DNA of 64,000 bases from HXMU1420-2 sp040830545 (GTDB lineage Bacteria; Pseudomonadota; Alphaproteobacteria; Rhodobacterales; Rhodobacteraceae): assembly GCA_040830545.1 (NCBI GenBank), contig JBFOMB010000109.1, positions 1 through 64,000 of the forward strand, written 5' to 3'. The notes under the pieces were generated by a model. It ran no database searches. It was not told where the DNA came from and worked only from the letters and a program-made list of their open reading frames with translations. Position 1 is the first letter of the stretch. Each line of letters opens with the position of its first letter. Below are positions 46,051-55,118 of this stretch, piece by piece. The position numbers and the translations under genes were made by a program.

Positions 46051-47055
46051 ATGATTCAGACCCCTTATCTTCTGTTCCTGGGCGATGCGCCCGACCAACT
46101 CGCAGCCAAAGTGGCTCAGGGCATCAAGGACTGGCGCCCGGACAACGCCGTGGGCCAGTTTCGTATGGAAGGGTGCAAGGCCGATCTGGGTCTGACCGAC
46201 ATGTCGCTGGTTGAGGCGCGTGAGGCCGGGGCCAAAACACTGGTGATCGGCGTCGCCAACCGCGGCGGCGTGATCTCGCCCGAGTGGAAAAAGGTGCTAG
46301 TCATGGCGCTGGAGGAGGGGTTCGACCTGGCCAGCGGCCTGCACAACCTGCTGCGCGACGAACCTGACCTGGTGGCCGTGGCCGAAGCGACCGGACAGAG
46401 CCTGCATGACGTGCGTGTGCCCGAGGTGGATTATCCGATCGCAAACGGCAAACGCCGGACGGGCAAGCGGATGCTGGCCGTTGGCACCGACTGTTCCTGC
46501 GGCAAGATGTATACCGCTCTGGCGACCGATCAGGCGCTGCGTGAGAAGGGCGCAAAAAGCTCGTTCCGCGCAACGGGTCAGACCGGTATCCTGATCACGG
46601 GTGACGGTGTGCCATTGGACGCGGTTATTGCGGACTTCATGGCGGGTTCGGTCGAGTATCTGACCCCAGACAATGACGACGACCACTGGGACATCATCGA
46701 AGGTCAGGGATCGCTGTACCATGTGTCCTATTCCGGTGTGACCATGGCGCTGGTGCATGGCGGTCAGCCCGATGCGCTGGTGATTTGCCACGAACCGACC
46801 CGGACACATATGCGTGGCCTGCCGCATTTCGAACTGCCCACCATGGAACAGGTGCGCGACACGGCGTTGGCGTTGGCCCGTGTGGGCAATCCAGATTGTC
46901 AGGTTGTGGGTGTGTCGATCAACACGCAGCACATGTCCGAGGACGAAGCGCTGGCCTATATGGCCGAGGTGGAAGAGAAAATGGGTCTGCCGACCGTCGA
47001 CCCGTTCCGCCAAGGGGCAGGGCGCCTGGCCGACGCCCTGATCGCAATGACCTGA
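46051..47055 (+). CDS. dgcN: D-glutamate N-acetyltransferase-like DUF1611 protein
   Basis: A 334-residue DUF1611 protein. It has an N-terminal Rossmann-like domain (~1-130) and a C-terminal P-loop-like domain (MLAVGTDCSCGKMYTALA near 147-164, ITGDGVPLDAVIADF). DgcN proteins of marine Proteobacteria acetylate D-glutamate, and the product is racemised by DgcA, encoded next. ATG 46051 is chosen over 45949 because the family begins TPYLLFLGDAP. Followed at 79 bp by dgcA. Confidence 0.87.
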   Translation: MIQTPYLLFLGDAPDQLAAKVAQGIKDWRPDNAVGQFRMEGCKADLGLTDMSLVEAREAGAKTLVIGVANRGGVISPEWKKVLVMALEEGFDLASGLHNLLRDEPDLVAVAEATGQSLHDVRVPEVDYPIANGKRRTGKRMLAVGTDCSCGKMYTALATDQALREKGAKSSFRATGQTGILITGDGVPLDAVIADFMAGSVEYLTPDNDDDHWDIIEGQGSLYHVSYSGVTMALVHGGQPDALVICHEPTRTHMRGLPHFELPTMEQVRDTALALARVGNPDCQVVGVSINTQHMSEDEALAYMAEVEEKMGLPTVDPFRQGAGRLADALIAMT

Positions 47056-47134
47056 ACCCGCTCATCGGCCCGTGCAGGCCTCTTCGCTGAGCGAGGCGTG
47101 CCCGCACGGGAACAACGAGCGGTTGGAGAGAGAG

Positions 47135-48100
47135 ATGGACGTAACAGTTTCGCAGGATACCTTCCGGCTGGCGCAGGTTTTTACCATCAGCCGGGGGTCA
47201 AGGACAGAGGCCAAGGTTCTGTCCGCCCGGCTGAATGATGGAACGCATCAAGGCTTGGGCGAATGTGTGCCCTACGCGCGTTATGGCGAAACGATGGATT
47301 CGGTGCAGGCCCAGATTGAAGGTCTGCCTGCCGATTTTGACCGGCAATCTCTGTACGACTTGCTGCCCGCAGGGGCCGCGCGGTTTGCCGTCGATGCGGC
47401 GCTTTGGGATCTGGAAAGCAAGCGTGCGGGGAAACGGGCCTGGGAGCTGGCCGGGCTGCCAAAACCTGGCCCTGAAATCACCGCCTACACCCTGTCTCTG
47501 GACACGCCCGAGGCCATGCAGGCACAGGCCGCCAAAAACGCCCATCGCCCGCTGTTGAAGATCAAGCTGGGCACGCCGGACGACATGCCTCGACTGGAAG
47601 CGGTGCGCACAGGTGCGCCCGATGCCAAGATCATCGTGGATGCAAACGAAGGATGGTCGGCGGAGGTCTATTCTGACCTCGCACCGCATCTGGTCCGCCT
47701 TGGTGTTGCTCTGGTCGAACAGCCGCTTCCCGCCGGGGATGACGATGCGCTGATCGGTCTGGACCGCCCGGTTCCAGTTTGCGCTGACGAAAGCTGCCAT
47801 GATCGCGCCAGCCTGCCCCGTCTGAAGGGCAAGTACGACGTGATCAACATCAAGCTGGACAAAACCGGCGGCCTGACCGAGGCGCTGGCGTTGAAACAGG
47901 CCGCTTTGGCCGAAGGATATGGCATCATGGTGGGCTGCATGGTCGGCACGTCGCTCGCAATGGCACCGGCCGTTCTGGTGGCCCAAGGCGCACAGGTCGT
48001 GGATCTGGATGGCCCATTGCTGCTGGCCGAAGATCGCGATACGCCGCTGACATATGACACTGCGGGGGTGCATCCACCTGCCGCTGAACTTTGGGGATGA
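47135..48100 (+). CDS. dgcA: N-acetyl-D-glutamate racemase-like enolase superfamily enzyme
   Basis: A 321-residue member of the muconate-lactonising/dipeptide-epimerase branch of the enolase superfamily. The catalytic K-x-K motif (LLKIKLG), metal ligands Asp (IIVDANEGW), Glu (LVEQPLP) and Asp (VCADES), and the second catalytic Lys (INIKLDKTGG) are all visible. With DgcN it forms a route from D-glutamate to N-acetyl-L-glutamate. A dipeptide epimerase role is the alternative. GGAGAGAGAG lies upstream of ATG 47135. The stop overlaps the transaminase start. Confidence 0.87.
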   Translation: MDVTVSQDTFRLAQVFTISRGSRTEAKVLSARLNDGTHQGLGECVPYARYGETMDSVQAQIEGLPADFDRQSLYDLLPAGAARFAVDAALWDLESKRAGKRAWELAGLPKPGPEITAYTLSLDTPEAMQAQAAKNAHRPLLKIKLGTPDDMPRLEAVRTGAPDAKIIVDANEGWSAEVYSDLAPHLVRLGVALVEQPLPAGDDDALIGLDRPVPVCADESCHDRASLPRLKGKYDVINIKLDKTGGLTEALALKQAALAEGYGIMVGCMVGTSLAMAPAVLVAQGAQVVDLDGPLLLAEDRDTPLTYDTAGVHPPAAELWG

Positions 48101-48966
48101 CCGACATGCGCACCGTGTACCTGAATGGCGAATACCTGCCCGAAACCGAAGCCCGTGTGTCGATCTTTGATCGCGGCTTCCTGATGGCAGATGGCGTGTA
48201 CGAGGTAACCTCGGTGCTGGATGGCAAGCTGATCGACTTTGACGGGCATGTGAAACGGCTGGAACGGTCGCTGGGCGAGTTGGATATGACCTGTCCGCGG
48301 ACGGCGGACGAATTGCTGGAGATTCACCGCGAACTGGTGCGGGTGAACGAGGTGGTCGAGGGCGGCGTCTATCTGCAAGTCACACGGGGGTCCGAAGGCG
48401 ACCGGGATTTTGTATTCCCGGACCCCGAAAAAACCCCAGCCACGGTCGTTCTGTTCACCCAATCTAAGCCCGGCCTCGCCGACAGCCCTGTGGCCAAGAC
48501 AGGGATCAAGGTGATCAGCATCGACGACATCCGCTGGGGACGTCGCGACATCAAAACCGTGCAGCTGCTCTACCCCTCGATGGGTAAGATGATGGCGAAG
48601 AAGGCCGGATGCGACGACGCCTGGATGATTGAAGACGGCAAGGTCACCGAAGGCACGTCCAACAACGCCTACATCGTGAAGAACGGGCGGATCATCACGC
48701 GCGAGCTGTCGACGGACATCTTGCACGGGATCACCCGCGCTGCAGTTCTGCGGTTCGCTGCTGAGGCGCAGATGGAAGTCGAAGAACGCGCCTTTACCAT
48801 TGACGAGGCCAAGGATGCGGATGAGGCTTTTGTCACTTCGGCCTCCACGTTCGTCATGCCGGTGGTTGAGATTGACGGGGCGCAGGTTGGTACGGGCACG
48901 CCCGGCCCAGTGGCGCAACGCCTGCGCGAAATCTATCTGGATGAGAGCCGCAAGGCGGCAATCTGA
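48097..48966 (+). CDS. D-amino-acid transaminase (class IV)
   Basis: A 289-residue PLP enzyme of fold type IV. The PLP lysine is in RRDIKTVQLL near 152, and the usual EGTSNNAYIV and ITR loops are present. The D-amino-acid specific family matches better than branched-chain transaminases because of the FDRGFLMADGVYEVT start. ATG 48097 overlaps the dgcA stop. It moves amino groups between D-amino acids and 2-oxoacids, so D-alanine or D-aspartate could feed D-glutamate into DgcN/DgcA. Confidence 0.9.
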   Translation: MTDMRTVYLNGEYLPETEARVSIFDRGFLMADGVYEVTSVLDGKLIDFDGHVKRLERSLGELDMTCPRTADELLEIHRELVRVNEVVEGGVYLQVTRGSEGDRDFVFPDPEKTPATVVLFTQSKPGLADSPVAKTGIKVISIDDIRWGRRDIKTVQLLYPSMGKMMAKKAGCDDAWMIEDGKVTEGTSNNAYIVKNGRIITRELSTDILHGITRAAVLRFAAEAQMEVEERAFTIDEAKDADEAFVTSASTFVMPVVEIDGAQVGTGTPGPVAQRLREIYLDESRKAAI

Positions 48967-49048
48967 ACGACGCCTCGACATTGTGCCTCTCCGAAGGGTT
49001 GCCCTGTGCGGTGGGGCATTGAGATTGTTGAAGGCATTGGCATGGCTT

Positions 49049-49065
49049 CACACGCCGCGCGTGTG
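49049..49065. terminator. Short GC hairpin after the D-amino-acid operon
   Basis: CACACGC-CGC-GCGTGTG forms a 7-bp stem with a 3-nt loop, 83 bp after the transaminase stop. There is no T-tract, so termination is uncertain. Confidence 0.35.
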
Positions 49066-49212
49066 GCCGTACCGACGCGCAGGTAGAACTCGACCATGTG
49101 TGATATTTGAGAAGGGTAAGAAACTGCCCATCTTTGATGTTACGTGCACCGAAACACTGCAAATCTCAAAACTTGCCGCAGCAATCAAAAATTGCCCGAA
49201 CGTGAGGACCAC

Positions 49213-50151
49213 ATGACCAGCTTCGACAAAGACTCCACAACCGATGAGGTGCTGGAAGGCATCGACCTGAACGGCAAAACTGTTTTGGTCACCGGTGGTT
49301 CCACTGGCCTGGGCGCTGAAACTGCGCGCGCTCTGGCCGCCAAAGGTGCTTCGGTTACAATTGTGGCCCGGTCCGCCACTAAACTGGCGAGTACAGCAGA
49401 ACGCATCAAGACCGAGACCGGCCAGGAGGTCGAAACCGCGTCACTGGAGCTGGACAAGCCGGACACCATCCGGGCGTTTGCGGCGGAGTGGCTGAAATCC
49501 CATGACAAGCTGGACATCCTGATCAACAACGCGGGCATTATGGCGACCCCGCTCGCCCGAACTGCCGAAGGTTGGGAAAGCCAGTTTGCCACCAACCATC
49601 TGGGTCATTTCCTGTTGACCAACCTTCTGGCTGATCCGTTGAAGGCAGCGGGAAATGCGCGCGTGGTGAACCTGTCATCGGCGGGTCACATGTTCGCTCC
49701 AGTCGATCTGGACGATCCCAATTTTGAAACGCGCGACTATGATGCGATGCAGGCCTACGGGCAGTCAAAGACCGCAAACATCTGGTTCACAGTGGGACTG
49801 GCGCGTCGTTGGGCCGACGCTGGCGTAACCAGCTTTGCGGTTCATCCCGGCGGGATCGAGACCGAGCTTGGCCGTAATCTGGAGCCAAGTGTCGCTGCGA
49901 TGATGGAACAGATGATTAAGAACTTCCCCGACATCTGGAAAACCATTCCTCAGGGCGCTGCAACCTCTTGTTGGGCGGCGACAACGCCGGAATTGAACGG
50001 CAAAACCGGCCTCTACGTCGAGGATAGCCAAATCTCCGTCCCCATGGCCGGTGACCCGATGCAGGGTGGTCATGCACCCTACGCCTATGACGAGGAAAGC
50101 GCGAACAAACTGTGGAACCTGTCTAACACGTTGATGGGCACAACGTTCTGA
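49213..50151 (+). CDS. Short-chain dehydrogenase/reductase
   Basis: A 312-residue classical SDR. The NAD(P) motif TGGSTGLG is near 28-35, NNAG is near 104, the catalytic Ser is in NLSSAGH and the catalytic Tyr/Lys in YGQSK near 190. The closest group is the retinol/protochlorophyllide-reductase-like SDRs of unknown substrate. ATG 49213 follows CGTGAGGACC. It stands alone between the D-amino-acid operon and the IclR gene. Confidence 0.87.
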   Translation: MTSFDKDSTTDEVLEGIDLNGKTVLVTGGSTGLGAETARALAAKGASVTIVARSATKLASTAERIKTETGQEVETASLELDKPDTIRAFAAEWLKSHDKLDILINNAGIMATPLARTAEGWESQFATNHLGHFLLTNLLADPLKAAGNARVVNLSSAGHMFAPVDLDDPNFETRDYDAMQAYGQSKTANIWFTVGLARRWADAGVTSFAVHPGGIETELGRNLEPSVAAMMEQMIKNFPDIWKTIPQGAATSCWAATTPELNGKTGLYVEDSQISVPMAGDPMQGGHAPYAYDEESANKLWNLSNTLMGTTF

Positions 50152-50328
50152 GGTTCAATCAACGCGGTGCGGCCAGCAACGTCCGCACCGTGGCATCACA
50201 CGCAGTGAAACATCTCCATGACCTAGCTCCATGCTGGCAGCGCTTGCGATCCTGGGGCGGAACACTCAAGCGCTATTTCGCCGCTCCCACGACTTGATCC
50301 TCGGGTAAGACCTGTGGCCGCGCGCAAT

Positions 50329-50350
50329 ACCATGTGCCATTCTGCATGGT
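50329..50350. promoter_or_regulatory. Palindrome in front of the IclR gene
   Basis: ACCATG (50329-50334) and CATGGT (50345-50350) are perfect inverted halves separated by 10 bp, 25 bp before the IclR start. It overlaps an 18-bp string (50317-50334) that recurs with one mismatch at 57268-57285. It may be an autoregulatory operator. Confidence 0.4.
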
Positions 50351-50374
50351 GAACTTTGCGATCAGGGATCAACT

Positions 50375-51115
50375 GTGCCCTCGTACAAAAATGTCCGATC
50401 CGTAGAACGCGCCATCGCAGTTTTGCGAGCAATGAACGAAGGCAACCTGTCCCGGATTTCCGAATTGGAAGACAAAACCGGCCTGCCGTCTGCGACCGTG
50501 GTGCGCATTGTCGAAACCCTTGTTAGTCTTGGCTATGTGCAAAACCATGGCCGTCGGGTTGGGTACACGCTGACCGAAAAGGTGTTGGAATTCAGCGCAG
50601 GATTTCACGGCCTTCCGTTGTTTGTGGAAAACGCAAAGGCGGTTCTGCTGGAGTTGACCGAGGCCATTCGCTGGCCTGCCGCCTTGGCGACACTGGACAA
50701 CACTGCAATGGTGGTGAGGCTTTCCACCATCCCGGAAAGCCCGCTGGCGCACACGCATTCGACATTGCAAAAACGGTTGGATCTTCTGGTGCGGGCGCAT
50801 GGCCGGGCCTATCTGGCGCATTGCCCTGAAGAGGAACGGCAAAGCCTGTATCACAAGCTGATTGCGCTAGAGGTCACGCAGCTGACCCAAGCTGAACTTG
50901 ACGCGCGCATGGAGCCCGTCCTAGCGCATGTGCGCCATCTTGGATATGCGGAACGGGATCACGACATTGACCCCCAGACCACGACCGTGGCGATGCCGGT
51001 GTTTTTCGCAGGCAAACTGAGCGCAACTATCGGCGTGACGTTCTTTCGAGGTGCCGGGGCGGACAGAGCCGCCATACTGGATCACATGCGGCAGGCTTTG
51101 ACCCAGCTGAAATGA
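50375..51115 (+). CDS. IclR-family regulator
   Basis: A 246-residue protein with an N-terminal winged helix (RSVERAIAVLRAMNEGNLSRISELEDKTGLPSATVVRIVETL, 8-50) and a C-terminal GAF-like IclR effector domain (~70-245). Regulators of this type commonly control aromatic catabolism; the adjacent genes fit that. The start is GTG 50375 with AGGGATC upstream. Ends 26 bp from the convergent O-demethylase-like gene. Confidence 0.9.
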   Translation: MPSYKNVRSVERAIAVLRAMNEGNLSRISELEDKTGLPSATVVRIVETLVSLGYVQNHGRRVGYTLTEKVLEFSAGFHGLPLFVENAKAVLLELTEAIRWPAALATLDNTAMVVRLSTIPESPLAHTHSTLQKRLDLLVRAHGRAYLAHCPEEERQSLYHKLIALEVTQLTQAELDARMEPVLAHVRHLGYAERDHDIDPQTTTVAMPVFFAGKLSATIGVTFFRGAGADRAAILDHMRQALTQLK

Positions 51116-51141
51116 CGGCGGTCGACCGGTACGCTGTTAGG

Positions 51142-52476
51142 TTACCCCAACGCCGTCTTCGTCATTCGTGCCCGGATCGTGGTCTGTTCATGCGGCTCGA
51201 CTGTGGGTTTACGCGTGCCGCCGTTTGGCTCGCCCCAGATGATATCAACCTCTTTGCCGAATTCGACATCAGCCTCGTCAATGATGCCAATGGAAAACCA
51301 ACCGCCGACCGCTGTGGTATAAGCCGCGTAGATCGAAATGCCGATTGGTTTGCCGTCGGCCAGGACCTTGTCATAAGGCACGGTGGCATAGTGTGCGGCG
51401 GGCATTTCGAGATATTTGTAGGTCGACCCGTCCCGCAGCTGTGACCCTTGGATTTTCAGCACGTCTTCCGGTGACCATTGCAGCCAGATTTTCCTGCGGT
51501 GCGGGCCGTCCTTCCTGGCCAGCAGGGCCTCGCGCCCCTTGAAATCATGATCCCAGTGGATCAGCCGGTGATAACCGACATCCCACGGGTCCAGGTAGAA
51601 ATCCTCGATATTGTCACTGTCGAAACTGCCGCCCACCGACAGTGTCGCTTCGTAGGAATTATCGGGTAGCCAATCACGGTACATCGCCATGTCCGCGCCG
51701 GTGTAGACCGCGGGCAAAACCGCACCAACCCAACCGGATTGCGGGCCAGAGGTGGAATAGGTGCGTCCGCCCCCACGCACCAGCCCAAGATCCTGACCAG
51801 CCTCCAGCACTGCGTTCAGAACCTTGTCCCGCTCGGCGTAGGGCCCCCAGAACTCCAGTCCGGGGGCCTGCGCCATTCCATGACGCAGGCCGGTTACCAG
51901 GCAGCCGGCAATTTTGATTTCGCACATTCCGAAGAACCGCAACTCCGGCATGGGTAACCCGGTGGCGATCTCAAGGATTGGAAAGGCATTCGGCCCCTGA
52001 ATTTGAAACCGGTACATTTCCCGGTCCCAGTCCCCTTCCAGCACCCGCACGTCCTTGCGCAGAGTGATATCGTAGTCACCTGTCTCAGCCGCATATTCGA
52101 CGAAGTTGCCGCAAGACGGTTTGCCGATCACCTGCAACTCTCCGTTCTGCAGGTGGAAGACAATTGCGTCCCCGATGATGTGTCCACTGTCTGAAACCAC
52201 GACCATCTGCGCTGCCGTCATGGGAGTGAAATTGTCGTAGTTGTTGATCGAAATCTCGGACAGAAAGCGCAGCTTGTCCGGCCCGTCGATGTAGATGTCG
52301 GTCATGTGATAGGACTGTTCGAACAGCACCGCGCCTTTCTGCCAGGCGTCCTGTTCGACGCGCCAGTTCACATGCTCGTCGGGCACCGGAAACTGATAAA
52401 ACCCCACCTGCGCGTTCCTGAGCATCTCAAGTGTATTTGGGTAGTCTTTGAGTTTCTCATTCAGACTGCGAGTCAC
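51142..52476 (-). CDS. LigM/DesA-like tetrahydrofolate-dependent aryl O-demethylase
   Basis: A 444-residue GcvT-fold protein. It resembles vanillate/3-O-methylgallate O-demethylase LigM and syringate O-demethylase DesA more than glycine-cleavage T protein: WRVEQDAWQKGAVLFEQSYHMTDIYIDGPDKLRFL near 38-72, a YAAETGDYDITLRKD segment near 133, and QIQGPNAFPILE. These enzymes pass an aryl methyl group to tetrahydrofolate. The start is GTG 52476 behind AGAGGAGGCGGCCC; the frame from 52509 has no ribosome site. It is divergent from the extradiol dioxygenase gene. Substrate unproven. Confidence 0.8.
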   Translation of the reverse strand: MTRSLNEKLKDYPNTLEMLRNAQVGFYQFPVPDEHVNWRVEQDAWQKGAVLFEQSYHMTDIYIDGPDKLRFLSEISINNYDNFTPMTAAQMVVVSDSGHIIGDAIVFHLQNGELQVIGKPSCGNFVEYAAETGDYDITLRKDVRVLEGDWDREMYRFQIQGPNAFPILEIATGLPMPELRFFGMCEIKIAGCLVTGLRHGMAQAPGLEFWGPYAERDKVLNAVLEAGQDLGLVRGGGRTYSTSGPQSGWVGAVLPAVYTGADMAMYRDWLPDNSYEATLSVGGSFDSDNIEDFYLDPWDVGYHRLIHWDHDFKGREALLARKDGPHRRKIWLQWSPEDVLKIQGSQLRDGSTYKYLEMPAAHYATVPYDKVLADGKPIGISIYAAYTTAVGGWFSIGIIDEADVEFGKEVDIIWGEPNGGTRKPTVEPHEQTTIRARMTKTALG

Positions 52477-52641
52477 GGGCCGCCTCCTCTGATGGGTTTG
52501 GACCCACAAAAGGGCGATATGCGCGGACCTTCAACACCGCGCTGAGGTAACTTCACACAGTGAAATTCGATCACTTCTCCGTTTCAAATGCCATAGCGGC
52601 TTCGTAGGCTGCCCCCGAGATCACCAAGACGAGCTATCGCG

Positions 52642-53649
52642 ATGTCCCTGTTGCAACCAAACCTGTCCATCCCGTTCAACATCACCCGGCTCAGTCACGT
52701 GGTGCTGACCAGCCGCGATCTGGACAAGACCCGGTTCTTCTATGAATCGGGCCTGGGGCTGGAAGTCACCGCGCAGGATGACACGGCCCTGTACCTGCGT
52801 GCGATTGAAGAAACGGGACATCATTCGCTGGTGTTTGAAAAGACGGACAGCGAAGGTCCGGGCGTTGTGCGCAGACTGGGCTATCGGATGTACTCTGATG
52901 ACGACCTGAAACGCGCGCATGACTACTTCAACGAACGGGGCGAGGTGGCGCAGTTTGTCGACCGTCCCTATCAGGGCCTGACCCTGCAACTGCACGACGG
53001 GATCGGCGCACCTATCGAATTTTGTGCCACGATGGACCAGTCCGAAAACCGGATGCAGAATTTCCATACCCATGCCGGGGGGAAACTCGCCTTTCTCGAC
53101 CACATTCAGGTGGCCTGCCACGACGTTGCTCAGGCCTATGCGTGGTACAGCGACCTGGGTTTCCGGCTGACCGAATACACGGCCAAGGACGGTACGGACG
53201 AAATGTGGGGCGTCTGGCTGAAGCGCAAGAACAACACGCAGGACGTGGTGTTCGGCAATGGCCCCGGCCCGCGTCTGCATCATTTTGCGTACCACACGCC
53301 CGAGATTTCATCGATTGTGCATGCGGCTGATGTCATGGCGTCATTGGACCTTGCGGGCAGCATGGATCGTGCCCCGGGACGGCACGGGATCGGCAATGCG
53401 TTCTTCATCTACTTCCGCGATCCGGACGGGCACCGGGTCGAGATTTTTTCAAGCCATTACAACGTAATCGACATCGACCACGCCCCAAAACGGTGGGAGC
53501 TGACGGACACCCGCCGGTCGCAGCTGTGGGGGTTTCCGGCGCCTCGAAAGTGGTTCATGGAGGCCAGTGAGTTCGAGGGGGTTGCTGTGCAGGAACCGCT
53601 CGTAAATGCGGCACCGGTCACGCTCGAAGACTTCCTGGCGAATTGGTGA
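52642..53649 (+). CDS. Extradiol ring-cleavage dioxygenase (VOC type)
   Basis: A 335-residue two-module vicinal-oxygen-chelate dioxygenase. The metal ligands are in the C-terminal module: His in FLDHIQVACHD near 154, His in LHHFAYH near 213 and Glu in GHRVEIFSSHY near 265. Similar to homoprotocatechuate or catechol 2,3-dioxygenases. It would open the ring of a catechol formed after O-demethylation. First gene of a run with the FAH-family gene (4 bp gap) and ridA (overlap). Confidence 0.87.
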   Translation: MSLLQPNLSIPFNITRLSHVVLTSRDLDKTRFFYESGLGLEVTAQDDTALYLRAIEETGHHSLVFEKTDSEGPGVVRRLGYRMYSDDDLKRAHDYFNERGEVAQFVDRPYQGLTLQLHDGIGAPIEFCATMDQSENRMQNFHTHAGGKLAFLDHIQVACHDVAQAYAWYSDLGFRLTEYTAKDGTDEMWGVWLKRKNNTQDVVFGNGPGPRLHHFAYHTPEISSIVHAADVMASLDLAGSMDRAPGRHGIGNAFFIYFRDPDGHRVEIFSSHYNVIDIDHAPKRWELTDTRRSQLWGFPAPRKWFMEASEFEGVAVQEPLVNAAPVTLEDFLANW

Positions 53650-53653
53650 CGGC

Positions 53654-54646
53654 ATGAAATTCGGTACGCTTTTCCTGAACGGCGAACAAACCCCTGTCCT
53701 GCAAGGCAGCGATGGGCTGGCCCGAACGCTGGACGATGTGTGTGAGGCCGCAGGCCTCGGCCCAATTCCCGATATCCTGTCGCTTGTTCGGTCAGTGGGC
53801 GCAGACGCAGGACTGCTGACCCGGTTGAAAGACAGCATCGACACAGTTCCAGGCTTCGACCTGACCAACGCAGACTGGGCCGCCCCGATCATGAACCCGT
53901 CCAAGATCCTTGGCGTGGCGTTCAACAACAAGGAACTGATGAAGAAGGCCCATCGCGATCCTGGCGTTCCGAATTTCTTCCTGAAACCGCCCTCTGCCCT
54001 GACCGGGCATGGCAAACCCATCATCGTGGATCCTGATTGGGGGGCGGTGATCCCGGAACCTGAAATCTGCGCGGTGATTGGCAAGCGGGCCAAACACATA
54101 ACCGAAGAACAGGCTTTGGATCATGTATTCGGGTTCCTGATCCACAATGACGTCACCAGCCACGGTCTGAAATTCCAGAAGGATTCCATTGCCGTGACAT
54201 ATGACAGGGATATGGCCCGGCCCGAATTCTACACCTGGCGCAATCTGAACGGCCCGGATGATACCGACGCGTTTTATGTCTATCACACCCGGTCAAAGGG
54301 CACGGATACTTTTGGCCCGATGGGTCCGTGGATCACCCTGACCGCCGATGTGGGTGATCCCAACGATCTGCACGTGACGGGGACCTTGGGCGACGAAACC
54401 TTCACGCAGGATCACACCGGCAACTACCGCTTCAGTGTTGAAGAATGCATTGCCGAGGCCAGCCGCTATTTCACGCTGGAACCGGGCGACCTGATATCTT
54501 TCGGCACCACGGGCAAGGGTACAGGCCGCTTCCCGCGCGGGCACAAAAGCCTGTTGATTGGTGAGGAACAAGGGACCATTGGGATCGAGATCGCGCCATT
54601 GGGTCGTCTGGAAAACCCGATCAAACATCAGAAAGGCGGGGCGTGA
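53654..54646 (+). CDS. Fumarylacetoacetate hydrolase family protein
   Basis: A 330-residue protein with the FAH catalytic core: the metal-binding EPEICAVIGKRAKHI segment near 133, the FLIHNDVTSHGLKF block near 160, and the GDLISFGTTGKGTGRF motif near 285. In meta-cleavage pathways this family acts as hydrolase, hydratase or decarboxylase on the ring-opened product. The start at ATG 53654 is 4 bp after the dioxygenase stop. The stop overlaps the ridA start. Confidence 0.9.
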   Translation: MKFGTLFLNGEQTPVLQGSDGLARTLDDVCEAAGLGPIPDILSLVRSVGADAGLLTRLKDSIDTVPGFDLTNADWAAPIMNPSKILGVAFNNKELMKKAHRDPGVPNFFLKPPSALTGHGKPIIVDPDWGAVIPEPEICAVIGKRAKHITEEQALDHVFGFLIHNDVTSHGLKFQKDSIAVTYDRDMARPEFYTWRNLNGPDDTDAFYVYHTRSKGTDTFGPMGPWITLTADVGDPNDLHVTGTLGDETFTQDHTGNYRFSVEECIAEASRYFTLEPGDLISFGTTGKGTGRFPRGHKSLLIGEEQGTIGIEIAPLGRLENPIKHQKGGA

Positions 54647-55029
54647 TGGTCCGCGCGATCTATTGCGACCGTGCCGCGCAGCACCTGAACCCGGTTCCCA
54701 ATGCAGCCGTGCACAACGGGCTGCTGATCACTTCCGGCGTTTTGGGCAAGGACCAGGAAACCGGAGAATACCCCACGGACAAAGCCGAACAGATCGCGCT
54801 GGTCTTCAACTACCTCGTTGCCATTCTGGAGGAAGGTGGGGCCACGCTACAGGATGTGGTCAAGCTGGACCTACACTTCACCGACAAAGCAGACCGCGCG
54901 TTGGCCAATCCGCATTGGGAACGATTGTGGCCCGACCCGGCCCGCCGCCCCGCCCGGCAGGCACACCAATCGGTCCTGCCCGTTGGCTGCTGCCTGCAGG
55001 CCGTTGCAACGGCGATGATTGCGAAGTGA
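54643..55029 (+). CDS. RidA/YjgF-family enamine/imine deaminase
   Basis: A 128-residue protein, or 127 if it starts at ATG 54646. Conserved Rid features: NAAVHNGLLITSGVLGKDQETG near 18-40, the ILEEGGATLQDVVKLDLHFTDK segment near 65-86 and a proline-rich C-terminus. Rid proteins deaminate reactive enamines/imines; relatives in catabolic operons act as 2-aminomuconate deaminase. The typical catalytic Arg near position 105 appears replaced by RRPARQ context and was not assigned. Confidence 0.85.
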   Translation: MMVRAIYCDRAAQHLNPVPNAAVHNGLLITSGVLGKDQETGEYPTDKAEQIALVFNYLVAILEEGGATLQDVVKLDLHFTDKADRALANPHWERLWPDPARRPARQAHQSVLPVGCCLQAVATAMIAK

Positions 55030-55118
55030 CAGACCTGTCCGGAGGCCCGTAAGGGCAAGCTGCGAACGCAGCAGCATTTTCGTGTCTCAGGTGAAACCCG
55101 AATTACCGTACCTCAAAC

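Noticed and set aside
51142..52476. Glycine cleavage T protein
   Set aside because: The fold is GcvT, but there are no gcvH or gcvP genes nearby, and the N-terminal blocks resemble LigM-type aryl O-demethylases more closely.
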